Source of the DNA: an uncultured Propionibacteriaceae bacterium
Lineage (GTDB): Bacteria; Actinomycetota; Actinomycetes; Propionibacteriales; Propionibacteriaceae
Reading direction: 5' to 3'
DNA length: 64,000 bases
NCBI GenBank assembly: GCA_937965785.1
Contig: CALCKT010000028.1
Span: 46,982 to 110,981, forward strand
Below the pieces are notes generated by a model. That model was not told where the DNA came from. It did not search any database and was given only the letters and a program-made list of their open reading frames with translations. How positions within the stretch are numbered: the first letter of the stretch is position 1; every line of letters starts with the position of its first letter. Below are positions 1 through 7,783 of this stretch, one piece after another. The position numbers and the translations under genes were made by a program.

Positions 1-716
1 ACCACCGCCTCATGCGGCCAGTGGTCCGGGCGGCGGCCCAGCAGCATGTCGCGGGGGCTGGGTGGGGTGCGGGGAGTGAAGGTGAAGGTCAGCACACGCA
101 CCCGGTTCATGCGGTCCAGCCGGAAGATCCGCCAGTCGGCACGCAACCGGTCGAAGGCGATCAGGTACCACTTCCCGGCCTGGGTGAGCAGCTGGGCGGG
201 TTCGACATCCCGCTCGGACTCCTCCCCGTCGCCGCGCACGTAGTTGATCCGCGCCAAGCAGTGATCGCGTTTGGCCTTCGCCAGCGCCGCCAGGGGCCGC
301 CAGGAAATCCCGGGGCGGGTGGCTGGCAACGTCGTCACGGCATCCGAAACCGCCGCGACCTCGGGACGAATCCGCGCGGGCAAAACCTGGTCGAGTTTCG
401 CCAGGGCCCGCAGCGCGGCCTCGCCGATCTGGTCCCTGCCGTCCATGGCGGCCATCCTCAGGCAAGCCGTCAAGGCGATGGCCTCGTCGTCGTCGAGCAC
501 CAGCGGGGGCAGGGCGCGGCCACCCGACATGCGGTACCCACCGTCCAGACCCTGCACGCTGTCCACCTGGTAGCCGAGCTCCCGGAGCCTGATGACGTCA
601 CGCCGGACGGTTCGCTGCGTGACCCCGAGCCGTTCCGCCAGCTCGGATCCCGTCCACGTGGAGCGGGACTCGAGCAGCCCGAGCAGCCGCAGTACCCGGT
701 GGGTGATCTCGCTCAT
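1..716 (-). CDS. WYL-domain (YafY-type) transcriptional regulator, 3' end outside window
   Basis: Partial gene: 238 codons are visible and the frame is still open at the window edge. Residues 1-60 form a DeoR-like helix-turn-helix (SELAERLGVTQRTVRRDV at about 24-41). A WYL core follows, with the signature W-Y-L at about 183-185 inside GKWYLIAFD and a basic stretch RIFRLDRMNRV after it. WYL proteins are ligand-sensing one-component regulators. The gene diverges from the DinB-like gene at 802, and a 7-3-7 palindrome lies between them, so it probably controls that gene and itself. The ATG at 716 has no clear Shine-Dalgarno. The family call is secure; the ligand is unknown. Confidence 0.9.
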   Translation of the reverse strand, partial: MSEITHRVLRLLGLLESRSTWTGSELAERLGVTQRTVRRDVIRLRELGYQVDSVQGLDGGYRMSGGRALPPLVLDDDEAIALTACLRMAAMDGRDQIGEAALRALAKLDQVLPARIRPEVAAVSDAVTTLPATRPGISWRPLAALAKAKRDHCLARINYVRGDGEESERDVEPAQLLTQAGKWYLIAFDRLRADWRIFRLDRMNRVRVLTFTFTPRTPPSPRDMLLGRRPDHWPHEAV

Positions 717-738
717 GACCCAAGCCTCGCACGGGTAG

Positions 739-755
739 CGGACAGGATCTGTCCG
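739..755. promoter_or_regulatory. palindrome between WYL regulator and DinB gene (putative operator)
   Basis: Perfect inverted repeat CGGACAG-GAT-CTGTCCG in the 85-bp divergent spacer. Position and symmetry suit an operator for the WYL regulator at 716. That it binds this protein is inference. Confidence 0.5.
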
Positions 756-801
756 GATTGTGCGGCAACGTTGGTGTCGACCGAATCAAACAGGAGGAAA
801 C

Positions 802-1359
802 ATGTACTTCCCGGCCATCCACGATGAACGCACCACGCTGCGAAACTACCTGCAGGTGCAGCTGCAGGCCGTCCGGGACGCCGCTCACGGGCTGACCGAT
901 GAACAGGCCCGGCGGCAACCCCTGGCCTCGGTGTTCTCCGTCTCCGGGGTGATCAAGCACTGCTCCTACGTCCTGCGCAGCCGGCTCGCGGCGGCCGGTG
1001 TCCTGGACGCGAAGCCCGGCTACGAGGACTTCATGGCCAGTTTCACCCCAGACGAGAATGAGGATCTCACCACGCTCCTCGAGGACTACGACAGGCTCTG
1101 CGAACAGTACCTGAAGCTGGTGGAGGAGACCGATCTGGATCAGGTGGTGCAGGTCCCGCCCGCTCCCTGGTACGGACGCAACGAATCCGATGAGGCGACC
1201 ATGCGCTACCTCGTCGTCCACAACCTGGCGGAGTTCGCCCGGCACGCAGGACACGCGGACATCATCCGGGAGCAGATCGACGGCGCCAAGGCCGCGGAAC
1301 TCAACGCGGCCGTGGAGGGTCGACCCGCCAACAAGTTCGTAACGCCCTGGAAGAAATGA
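802..1359 (+). CDS. DinB-like (DUF664 type) protein
   Basis: 185 aa. The ATG at 802 follows a strong AGGAGGAAAC ribosome-binding site. Sequence features fit the DinB four-helix fold: an early helix with H-C-S (GVIKHCSY, about 50) and a late helix HNLAEFARHAGHADIIREQIDG (about 148-169), which carries the histidines that bind metal in this superfamily. Actinobacterial members are often thiol-S-transferase-like or of unknown function. The gene sits opposite a WYL regulator, a common arrangement. The substrate cannot be read from the sequence. Confidence 0.8.
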   Translation: MYFPAIHDERTTLRNYLQVQLQAVRDAAHGLTDEQARRQPLASVFSVSGVIKHCSYVLRSRLAAAGVLDAKPGYEDFMASFTPDENEDLTTLLEDYDRLCEQYLKLVEETDLDQVVQVPPAPWYGRNESDEATMRYLVVHNLAEFARHAGHADIIREQIDGAKAAELNAAVEGRPANKFVTPWKK

Positions 1360-1378
1360 CCCGGTCTGATTGGGGGGG

Positions 1379-1403
1379 GGGGCGCCGGGAAGCCGGCGTC
1401 CCC
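1379..1403. terminator. GC-rich hairpin between two convergent genes
   Basis: GGGGCGCCGG pairs with CCGGCGTCCCC across a short GAAG-type loop, with one T bulged. It overlaps an 11-G run (1372-1382). It lies between the DinB stop and the Nudix stop, so it could terminate either transcript. There is no T-tract. About 100 bp to its right holds nothing else I recognise. Confidence 0.35.
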
Positions 1404-1500
1404 AACCGGGTCACGGGTGTTGCTCGGCCCAGCGGCCATGGATCGGGGCGAGATCAAAACCCAACAGGACCCGGCCAGAGTGCTTCACGGGTGCGATCCC

Positions 1501-2172
1501 TCACCCCTCACGCATGATCGGGGGGTGGAGGCCGCCCGCGGTTCCTGCGCGGTAGAGGGCAGCGGGTCTTCCTCGACCGCCGCTGCGGGTTCCGCACTCG
1601 ATGACGAATCCCCGCGAGCCCAGAACCTTGCGTGAGAAGTTCCGGGCGTCGACCTCGATGCCCCAGGCCGCCTCGTAGACCCGCCGCAGCTCGGTCATGG
1701 TGAACCGGGGTCCGCAGAACCGGGTCGCCACCGTCGTGTATTCCAGTTTCGCCCGGGCGCGTTCGATCCCGGTCCGGAGGATCTCGTCGTGATCGAAGGC
1801 CAAGGAGGGCAGGTCATCGACCGGGCACCAGCGGGCCCCGGACGCATCCGACCCGGGAGTCAGGCCGCCGAGGGATGCGGCCAGAGCGAGGTGGGCGACC
1901 GAGACCACGCGGCCTCTCGGGTCGCGCCCGGGTTCGCCGAAGGTGGCGAGCTGTTCCAGGTGGGTCGCGTCGAGACCCAGGCCGGTTTCCTCCACCAGCT
2001 CGCGCCGGGCCGCGTCCATCACCGACTCCTCGGGCAGGACGAAACCGCCCGGCAGGGCTTGTTTCCGCTCGTACGGGGGGATGCCCCGCTCGACCAGGGC
2101 CACCTGCAGACGACCGTCCGCGATGGTGAGCACGACGATGTCGACGGCGACGGTCATGACGGGAAGTTCCAT
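1501..2172 (-). CDS. NrtR-like Nudix transcriptional regulator
   Basis: 223 aa. The N-terminal Nudix domain has an intact Nudix box (G43, E49, R57-E58, E61-E62, G64), so hydrolase activity is not excluded. The C-terminal part (about 150-210) is the winged-helix extension typical of NrtR regulators (TELRRVYEAAWGIEVDARNFSRKVL). NrtR proteins sense ADP-ribose-type ligands and repress NAD-metabolism genes. The ATG at 2172 is 6 nt behind a TAATCT box (2179-2184), so the mRNA is probably leaderless. It diverges from an SPFH gene and an NAD-kinase-fold gene, which supports an NAD-related role. The exact ligand is not known. Confidence 0.85.
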   Translation of the reverse strand: MELPVMTVAVDIVVLTIADGRLQVALVERGIPPYERKQALPGGFVLPEESVMDAARRELVEETGLGLDATHLEQLATFGEPGRDPRGRVVSVAHLALAASLGGLTPGSDASGARWCPVDDLPSLAFDHDEILRTGIERARAKLEYTTVATRFCGPRFTMTELRRVYEAAWGIEVDARNFSRKVLGSRGFVIECGTRSGGRGRPAALYRAGTAGGLHPPIMREG

Positions 2173-2178
2173 GCACCA

Positions 2179-2221
2179 AGATTAACGTCAAATTGACAGG
2201 ATCTCCAGAAGTCTTTATTGT
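2179..2221. promoter_or_regulatory. divergent control region of Nudix regulator and SPFH operon
   Basis: On the plus strand TTGACA (2193-2198), 17 bp, TATTGT (2216-2221) forms a good sigma-70-type promoter for the SPFH operon. On the minus strand TAATCT (2179-2184) is the -10 of the Nudix gene. The odd palindrome GTCAA-A-TTGAC (2187-2197) overlaps the plus -35 and lies just upstream of the minus -10, so one bound repressor could shut both. Assignment to the Nudix regulator is inference. Confidence 0.55.
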
Positions 2222-2249
2222 CAGAAGCACATTAAATCAGGAGGTTCCA

Positions 2250-3287
2250 ATGGCCACCATTCATCGCTACCCGTTCTTCTCCCACGCCACCAGCTCGGCC
2301 ACCAGGGCGCTCTTCCAGGGAAGGCGCGGAAAACTGGTCAACCGCGGCGCAGGGGCCTCGTTCTGGTTCCGCCCGCTCGACACCAGCCTCTCCGAGGTGC
2401 CGGTCGACGACATGGAGTTCGGGAACATCTTCCGGGTCACCACCTCCGACCGCCAGGAGGTCAGCGTCCAGACCGCGCTCACCGTGCGTATCGCCGCCCC
2501 CGAGCTGACCGCCCGGAGGGTGGACTTCGAGATCGACCAGCGAACCGGTGAATGGACCGGCCAGCCCCTGCAGAACCTGCAGAACCGCCTCGCCGAATCC
2601 GCGAAACAGTTCGCGGCGGAAGTGGCGGCGCGGGAACCCCTCAGGACGATCCTCGACGACGGGCTGCGGCTGGTTCGCGACGCGATCGCCGAGGGTCTGA
2701 CCGGGGAAGGCCAGCTCGGTGGCGCCGGCATCGAGGTGATCGGAGTCCGTGTCGTCGCGGTCAGGGCTGATGAGGAGCTCGAACGGGCCCTCCAGACCCG
2801 CATCCGGGAGGAGGCGCAGGCGGACGCGGATCGCGCCACCTACGACCGGCGGGCGCAGGCGGTCGACCGGGAGCGGGCCATCAAGGAGAACGAACTGAAC
2901 AACCGCACCGAACTGGCCCGCCGCGAGGCCGAGCTCGTGGAACTCCAGGGAATGAACGAACGCCGCCGCACCGAACAGGAACTCGAACGCGACCGGCTCC
3001 GCAACGAGGCCGAAGCGGCGAACAGGCGACTCCGGGTGGAGGCCGAGGCCGACGAGGTCACCCTGATGGCCGAGGCCAGGGCCGGTGAGGTGACCCGGAT
3101 GGCGGAGGCGGAGAACACCGCCCTCCAGGCCAGGCTGGCGGCGTTCTCCGCAGGGGAGCCGGCCGCGGTGCTGGCCGCCGTGGCCCCGGAGGTGCTGTCC
3201 GCGTTGCCGAGGATCGACTCGCTCACGCTCACCCCCGACCTGCTCGCCGGCGGGGTTTCCAAGCTCCTCGCGGAGGTCCGGGGATGA
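2250..3287 (+). CDS. SPFH/Band-7 (flotillin/slipin-like) protein
   Basis: 345 aa. The ATG at 2250 is set by AGGAGG seven bases upstream; longer upstream starts lack this. Residues about 20-190 look like an SPFH domain (TSDRQEVSVQTALTVRI, then a conserved region ending IGVRVVAV). Residues about 190-300 are a highly charged alpha-helical coiled coil (repeated EAEA, ERDRLRNEAEAANRR), followed by an Ala-rich tail. No clear N-terminal transmembrane helix is visible, so membrane attachment, if any, is by another route. SPFH proteins oligomerise into membrane scaffolds. The stop overlaps the next start (ATGA), so it is translationally coupled to the NAD-kinase-fold gene. Confidence 0.85.
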   Translation: MATIHRYPFFSHATSSATRALFQGRRGKLVNRGAGASFWFRPLDTSLSEVPVDDMEFGNIFRVTTSDRQEVSVQTALTVRIAAPELTARRVDFEIDQRTGEWTGQPLQNLQNRLAESAKQFAAEVAAREPLRTILDDGLRLVRDAIAEGLTGEGQLGGAGIEVIGVRVVAVRADEELERALQTRIREEAQADADRATYDRRAQAVDRERAIKENELNNRTELARREAELVELQGMNERRRTEQELERDRLRNEAEAANRRLRVEAEADEVTLMAEARAGEVTRMAEAENTALQARLAAFSAGEPAAVLAAVAPEVLSALPRIDSLTLTPDLLAGGVSKLLAEVRG

Positions 3288-4159
3288 GCGCGCCGCGCCT
3301 CGTCGTCGTGCATCGGCGCACCCGGCTGGCCGAGCTGCTCGAGGTTCACTCCACGCTCGGTGCCGTCGAGTTCTTCCTGAGCGGCCGTGGGCTGGGGATC
3401 GAGGCCCTGCGGGCCGCCGACGAGGCGCAGCGGCGAACGCTCGACGCCGTCTCGAACGCGGTCCCGGCCCAGTGGCGTCACGCGGAGGTCGAGCGGGGGC
3501 AGCTCTCCCGGTTCCTCTTCGAACCCGATGACCTGGTGGTCGTGGTCGGGCAGGACGGCCTGATTCCCAATGTCAGCAAATACCTGCGCGACCAGCCGGT
3601 GCTCGGCATCGGCCCGGGCACGCCGGGGGTCCTGTGCCGTCACTCGCCCGGGGACCTGCGGGACCTGCTGGCGGGTCGAACCAGACCGGAAACCGAGGTT
3701 CGGACGATGGTCGAGGCGATCGTCGACGACGGGCAGCGGCTCCGGGCCCTCAATGAGATCTTCGCCGGGGACCGCGGCCACCAGTCGGCGCGCTACGACC
3801 TCAGGATCGGGAAACGCGCGGAGACGCAGTCCTCCTCCGGAGTGGTGGTGGGGACCGGGACCGGTGCCGGCGGATGGCTGGCATCGCTGTGGGGGCAGAA
3901 CCGCCCCGGTTTCGGCCTGCCGGGGGCCACCTCCGGTGAACTCGCCTATTTCGTGCGGGAGGCCTGGCCGTCGGAGACCACCGGCACATCCCTCACCGCA
4001 GGGCTGCTCCCGGAGGGGGAGGGGCTGGAGCTCTCGGCCCGCTCCGCCCTCGTGGTCTTCGGAGACGGCATCGAACGCGATTTCCTGCGCCTCGAATGGG
4101 GACAGGGGCTGACCGTGCGGAAGGCCGAGGGGGGACTGAAACTCATGTGCCTGAAGTAG
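3284..4159 (+). CDS. divergent NAD-kinase-fold protein
   Basis: 291 aa; I infer the fold from motif order. VVVVGQDG (85-92) stands where NAD kinases have GGDG, followed by a VLGIGPGTPGVL segment like the kinase GIN-G-GFL stretch. ALNE (155-158) matches the NE/D motif, and GTGTGAGGW (190-198) stands where NAD kinases have TPTGSTAY. The first Gly of GGDG is replaced by Gln and the STAY residues are changed, so it may bind NAD(H)/ATP without being a normal NAD kinase. It is coupled by ATGA overlap to the SPFH gene and lies opposite an NrtR-like regulator. No housekeeping ppnK context is visible. Confidence 0.7.
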   Translation: MSAPRLVVVHRRTRLAELLEVHSTLGAVEFFLSGRGLGIEALRAADEAQRRTLDAVSNAVPAQWRHAEVERGQLSRFLFEPDDLVVVVGQDGLIPNVSKYLRDQPVLGIGPGTPGVLCRHSPGDLRDLLAGRTRPETEVRTMVEAIVDDGQRLRALNEIFAGDRGHQSARYDLRIGKRAETQSSSGVVVGTGTGAGGWLASLWGQNRPGFGLPGATSGELAYFVREAWPSETTGTSLTAGLLPEGEGLELSARSALVVFGDGIERDFLRLEWGQGLTVRKAEGGLKLMCLK

Positions 4160-4168
4160 ATTCTCTTC

Positions 4169-4858
4169 ATGATGAATCGCCCTGTAGCCCTCGTGACCGG
4201 AGCAACCCGCGGCATCGGCCGTGCCATCGCATTCGAGCTCTCCTCGACGCACCGGATCCTGGTGGGTGGCCGCGACGCCACCCGGGTCGGGGAGCTGGTC
4301 GCCGAACTGGATGACGCGGCGCCCTTCGCCTGTGATCTGACGGACGAGGACGCGGTCGCCGCGGCCTGTGCCGGGATCGGACAGCTGAACGTGCTGGTCC
4401 ACTCCGCCGGCATCGGGCGCTCGAACGACATCGGAACCGCATCCCGGGCGCTCTGGCGCGAGGTCTTCGAGACGAATGTGTTCGCCGTCGCCGATCTCAC
4501 CCGTCTTCTCCTGCCCGCCCTCGAGGCCACCCGGGGGATCGTGGTGGCAATCAACTCCGGGGCCGGGTTCTTCTCGAGCCCCGGCGGGGGAGTCTATGCC
4601 GGATCCAAGTTCGCCCTGCGGGCGCTGACCGACGCCCTGCGCGAGGAGATGCGCGGAAAGGTGCGGGTCTGCTCCATCCATCCGGGGCGGACCGACACCG
4701 ACATGCAGCGTGAGCTGCAGGCGGCAATGGGCAATGAACACTACGACGGTGCGCGCTACGTTGCGCCCGAATCGGTGGCGGCTGCCGTGCGGCTGGCCGT
4801 CGACACCCCGGACAACGCCACCATCGAGCAGCTGAGTATCCGCCCCAGCGTTTCCTGA
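4169..4858 (+). CDS. short-chain dehydrogenase/reductase (SDR)
   Basis: 229 aa, a classical SDR. It has the NAD(P)-binding TGATRGIG (10-17), an HSAG in place of NNAG (about 78-81), catalytic Ser130, and Tyr143-x3-Lys147 (YAGSK). The Arg and Gly-Gly-Arg-Asp pattern after beta2 suggests NADPH preference, but this is not firm. The ATG at 4169 is 6 nt behind TAGATT (4157-4162), which overlaps the end of the preceding gene; it probably has its own leaderless transcript, although it is only 9 nt downstream. The substrate is unknown. Confidence 0.85.
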   Translation: MMNRPVALVTGATRGIGRAIAFELSSTHRILVGGRDATRVGELVAELDDAAPFACDLTDEDAVAAACAGIGQLNVLVHSAGIGRSNDIGTASRALWREVFETNVFAVADLTRLLLPALEATRGIVVAINSGAGFFSSPGGGVYAGSKFALRALTDALREEMRGKVRVCSIHPGRTDTDMQRELQAAMGNEHYDGARYVAPESVAAAVRLAVDTPDNATIEQLSIRPSVS

Positions 4859-4911
4859 GCCGGCTTCGCCGCGCCCCTGTCCGGGCGGCGCCGTGCGTCG
4901 GTCCCGGTGAC

Positions 4912-4955
4912 TTGACTCACACCACCGCTGTGCTAGTGTATTAAGCACTTAATAC
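4912..4955 (+). promoter_or_regulatory. promoter and operator of GntR-ABC operon
   Basis: TTGACT (4912-4917), a 16-bp spacer, then TAGTGT (4934-4939) preceded by TG. A perfect 8-2-8 palindrome GTATTAAG-CA-CTTAATAC (4938-4955) starts inside the -10 and covers the probable transcription start. This is typical for autorepression by a YtrA-type GntR protein. Confidence 0.65.
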
Positions 4956-4972
4956 GGCAAGACGGAGGATGC

Positions 4973-5332
4973 ATGGATTTCGATGCCAGTCGCCCGATCT
5001 GGCTCCAGCTCCGAGAGGAGTTCACCAGACGGATCGTCATCGGGAGATGGCCTCCGGGCAAGCAGATCCCCGGGGTCCGGGAGCTCGCGGTCGAACTCGG
5101 GGTAAACCCGAACACCGTCCAGCGAACCCTCGCCGAGCTGGAGCGCGACGGCCTGTGCCGCTCGGAGAGAGCGGTGGGGCGGTTCATCACCGATGACGCG
5201 GAACGCATTTCCCGGCTCCGGTGCGACCTGGCGGCGGGAGCGGCGGACGAGTTCACAACCCGGGTGAAGGGTTTCGGGCTGACCGAGGCCGAAGCCGTGG
5301 CACTGATCACAGAAAGGTGGAACCAGCAATGA
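4973..5332 (+). CDS. GntR-family regulator, YtrA subfamily
   Basis: 119 aa. The ATG follows GGAGG. Residues about 5-75 are a GntR winged helix (IPGVRELAVELGVNPNTVQRTLAELERDGL). The short C-terminal region of about 45 aa is the YtrA type, which dimerises but lacks a large ligand domain. It is the first gene of an operon with an ABC ATPase (stop/start overlap ATGA) and a permease; YtrA proteins usually repress exactly such ABC exporters. An 18-bp palindrome overlaps the promoter upstream. Confidence 0.9.
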   Translation: MDFDASRPIWLQLREEFTRRIVIGRWPPGKQIPGVRELAVELGVNPNTVQRTLAELERDGLCRSERAVGRFITDDAERISRLRCDLAAGAADEFTTRVKGFGLTEAEAVALITERWNQQ

Positions 5333-6060
5333 ATGAGGGCGGCCCCAGGGGCAACGGGCCACTGATCGAGGTCCGCGGCCTGAACAAGAACTTCGGGCCG
5401 GTCCCGGCGCTCGCGGGTGTGGACCTGGAACTCGCGGGCGGGCAGGTCGTCGGTCTGCTCGGGGAGAACGGATGCGGCAAGACCACGCTGCTGAAGGTAC
5501 TGGCCGGGGTCATGCAGGACCACGCCGGGCATGTGAGGATCGCGGGCAGGCGACTGGGTCCCGAAACAAAGGCGTGTGTGAGTTTCCTGCCCGATGCCAG
5601 TTATCTGAAGGACTCGGCCACCGTCTCGCAGTGCATCAAGATGTTCTCGGACTTCTTCTCGGATTTCCGGGCCGACAAGGCCAGCGACATGATCAAGTTC
5701 TTCGGCCTCGCAGAGGACATGAAACTGAAGCAGATGAGCAAGGGCATGCGTGAGAAGGCACAGATCGCCCTGGCCATGTCGCGCGACGCCAGGGTCTTCC
5801 TGCTCGACGAACCCATCTCCGGGGTCGACCCGGCCGCGCGAGACGTGATCCTCAAGGGAATCGTGCGCAACCTGGAGGCGGACGCCCTGGTCCTCATCTC
5901 AACCCACCTCATCCACGATCTCGAAGCGGTCCTCGACGCCGTCGTCATGATGCGCCACGGCAAGGTCCTGTTGACCGGGCAGGTGGACGATCTCCGCGCC
6001 GAACACGGGCTGTCCATCGACGCGCTCTTCCGAAAGGTCTACTCATGGTCCGCACACTGA
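5329..6060 (+). CDS. ABC exporter ATP-binding protein
   Basis: 243 aa. The ATG at 5329 overlaps the stop of the GntR gene and follows AAAGGTGG. Walker A is GENGCGKT (45-52), and Walker B is VFLLDEP (about 155). The H-loop is STHL (about 190). The C-loop reads MSKGM instead of LSGGQ, a degenerate form frequent in YtrB-like exporter ATPases. It pairs with the permease at 6045, whose start lies inside this gene (16-nt overlap). Substrate unknown; likely an efflux or cell-envelope stress pump. Confidence 0.9.
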   Translation: MNEGGPRGNGPLIEVRGLNKNFGPVPALAGVDLELAGGQVVGLLGENGCGKTTLLKVLAGVMQDHAGHVRIAGRRLGPETKACVSFLPDASYLKDSATVSQCIKMFSDFFSDFRADKASDMIKFFGLAEDMKLKQMSKGMREKAQIALAMSRDARVFLLDEPISGVDPAARDVILKGIVRNLEADALVLISTHLIHDLEAVLDAVVMMRHGKVLLTGQVDDLRAEHGLSIDALFRKVYSWSAH

Positions 6061-6860
6061 TCAAACACGAGGTCCTCCGCACCGGCCCCATGGTGGGCCT
6101 GATCCTCGGCGTGGGCACCCTGGTGCTGCTGGGATCGGGATTCCTGACCCATCTCAATGTTCCCGTGGTTTCCGTGGTGTTCGGGGTTTTCGGCCTCTTC
6201 CTCGTCGGGGGCATGTGGCCCTTCGTCCAGCTGGTCCTCGCGGTCGATTTCTGGCGCACATCCTGGGGGAGGATGGGATACCTGACCCACAGCCTCCCGG
6301 TCAGGGGTTCGGCGATCCTCGGCGCGCGACTGGTCTGGGGTGCCGCGGTTCAGGTGATCGCCCTGGCGTGGACGGTGTTGGCCTCGCTCGCGATGGCCTA
6401 CCTGGGCGGCCCGGTCTTCCAGGGAGACGGGCCGGCCATGGAGGAGGCGATCCCGCGGTTCCTGGCCTCGCTGGGTGAGCTGCTGCCCTGGTGGCAATGG
6501 GTGTTGGTGGTGCTGCTGGCCCTGTTCCTGGGCTGGTTCTACCTCGTCACGTTCTACTTCGCCGCCACGATCGGCAGCGATCCGAAACTGGCCGGGCTCG
6601 GCTTCGTGGGGCCGATTCTGGCCTGGATCGCCAGCTATCTGGTGACCAGCATCCTGTGCTTCGGGGCGATCTTCCTTCCCATAGGTCTGACATATGCGGG
6701 CGGGGGCCTGGAACTCGGTCTCGTGGACACGCTGCACGCCTACCAGGTGCAGGAGAACAACATCATCCCCCTCGGTTGGGTGGTCGCGATGGTGGTTCTT
6801 GCTGCGGCCTTCATCCCGTGGATGGTCCACAACTGGAATCGCAGGATCTCGCTCCGGTGA
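6045..6860 (+). CDS. ABC-2-type exporter permease
   Basis: 271 aa with about six hydrophobic helices (starts near 15, 45, 95, 150, 185 and 235) and a short C-terminal basic end. It overlaps the ATPase gene by 16 nt, so the two are co-translated. It is the membrane part of the GntR-regulated exporter and has no recognisable substrate motif. Confidence 0.8.
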   Translation: MVRTLIKHEVLRTGPMVGLILGVGTLVLLGSGFLTHLNVPVVSVVFGVFGLFLVGGMWPFVQLVLAVDFWRTSWGRMGYLTHSLPVRGSAILGARLVWGAAVQVIALAWTVLASLAMAYLGGPVFQGDGPAMEEAIPRFLASLGELLPWWQWVLVVLLALFLGWFYLVTFYFAATIGSDPKLAGLGFVGPILAWIASYLVTSILCFGAIFLPIGLTYAGGGLELGLVDTLHAYQVQENNIIPLGWVVAMVVLAAAFIPWMVHNWNRRISLR

Positions 6861-6928
6861 ACCCAGAACCCCCTGGCCCCGGTCGTGTCCAGACGCGGCC
6901 GGGGCCCGCCGCGTCTATCGTGTGGCGA

Positions 6929-7774
6929 ATGGATCGGTACCGTGACGACGTGCTGCGCCCCGGCTGGCAGAGGGCCCACCTGAAGAAAACCCGTGACGTT
7001 CCCGTCGAGAAGGATCTCGTGGTCGAGTTCGACGACTTCTGCGGGGCCGTGGTCGGTTGGGAGAACGGCATCGTCGTGCTGGAGGACCGCAAGGGGAAGA
7101 AACGCAGCTTCCCCCTCGGACCGGGATTCCTGCTCGAGGGGGAACCGGTGGCCCTCCGCCCACCCCTGCGGACCGCGGCCCCGAAACCCCGCTACACCGC
7201 CTCCGGGTCCCGGGCATCGGAAACCCCGGAACCGGCGAGGGTGGCGCTGCCGTCCCGCATCTACGCCGAGGGACGCCACGACGCCGAACTGGTGGAGAAG
7301 GTCTGGGGCGACGACCTGCGCCACGTGGGGGTGGTGGTGGAATATCTGGGTGGCATCGACGATCTGCCCGCCATCGTCGCCGAGTTCAACCCCGGTCCGG
7401 GGCGCCGGCTGGGGGTGCTGGTCGACCACCTGGTGGCGGGCAGCAAGGAATCACGGATCGCGAAACAGGTGGCCCGAGCCGGATACCGCGACCACGTGTT
7501 CGTCACCGGACACGAGTTCATAGACATCTGGCATGCCATCAAACCCGAACGCATCGGGCGCAAGGCATGGCCGCAGGTTCCCAGGGACCAGGACTTCAAG
7601 AAGGGGACCCTCAAGGCCCTGGGCCTGCCCCACGCCGACCAGGCCGACATCGCGCGGGCGTGGCGGGCGATGCTCGCCCGGGTGCGGACCTGGCGTGATC
7701 TCGAACCCCAGCTGAACCAGCGCATGGAACTGCTGATCGATTTCGTCACGCAGGATCACCTCGACCTTGGATAG
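6929..7774 (+). CDS. DUF3097-family protein
   Basis: 281 aa. I recognise this as the actinobacterial DUF3097 family. The N-terminal 20-100 looks like a small beta domain; the remainder contains IYAEGRHDAELVEKVWG and LGVLVDHLVAGSKE, resembling the acidic signatures of a TOPRIM-like fold (E and DxD-like residues). Function unknown, possibly nucleic-acid related. The ATG at 6929 sits 7 nt behind TATCGT (6916-6921), suggesting a leaderless mRNA. The IMPase gene follows 9 nt later, with its own similar promoter at the end of this gene. Confidence 0.75.
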   Translation: MDRYRDDVLRPGWQRAHLKKTRDVPVEKDLVVEFDDFCGAVVGWENGIVVLEDRKGKKRSFPLGPGFLLEGEPVALRPPLRTAAPKPRYTASGSRASETPEPARVALPSRIYAEGRHDAELVEKVWGDDLRHVGVVVEYLGGIDDLPAIVAEFNPGPGRRLGVLVDHLVAGSKESRIAKQVARAGYRDHVFVTGHEFIDIWHAIKPERIGRKAWPQVPRDQDFKKGTLKALGLPHADQADIARAWRAMLARVRTWRDLEPQLNQRMELLIDFVTQDHLDLG

Positions 7775-7783
7775 TGTGGCCCC

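Noticed and set aside
1372..1382. Run of 11 G as a phase-variation tract
   Set aside because: It lies between two stop codons of convergent genes, so length change would not alter a protein; it may be part of a terminator or a sequencing artefact.
2840..4948. About 700-codon frame antisense to the SPFH, NAD-kinase-fold and SDR genes
   Set aside because: It spans three well-supported genes and shows no domain; a mirror of high GC.
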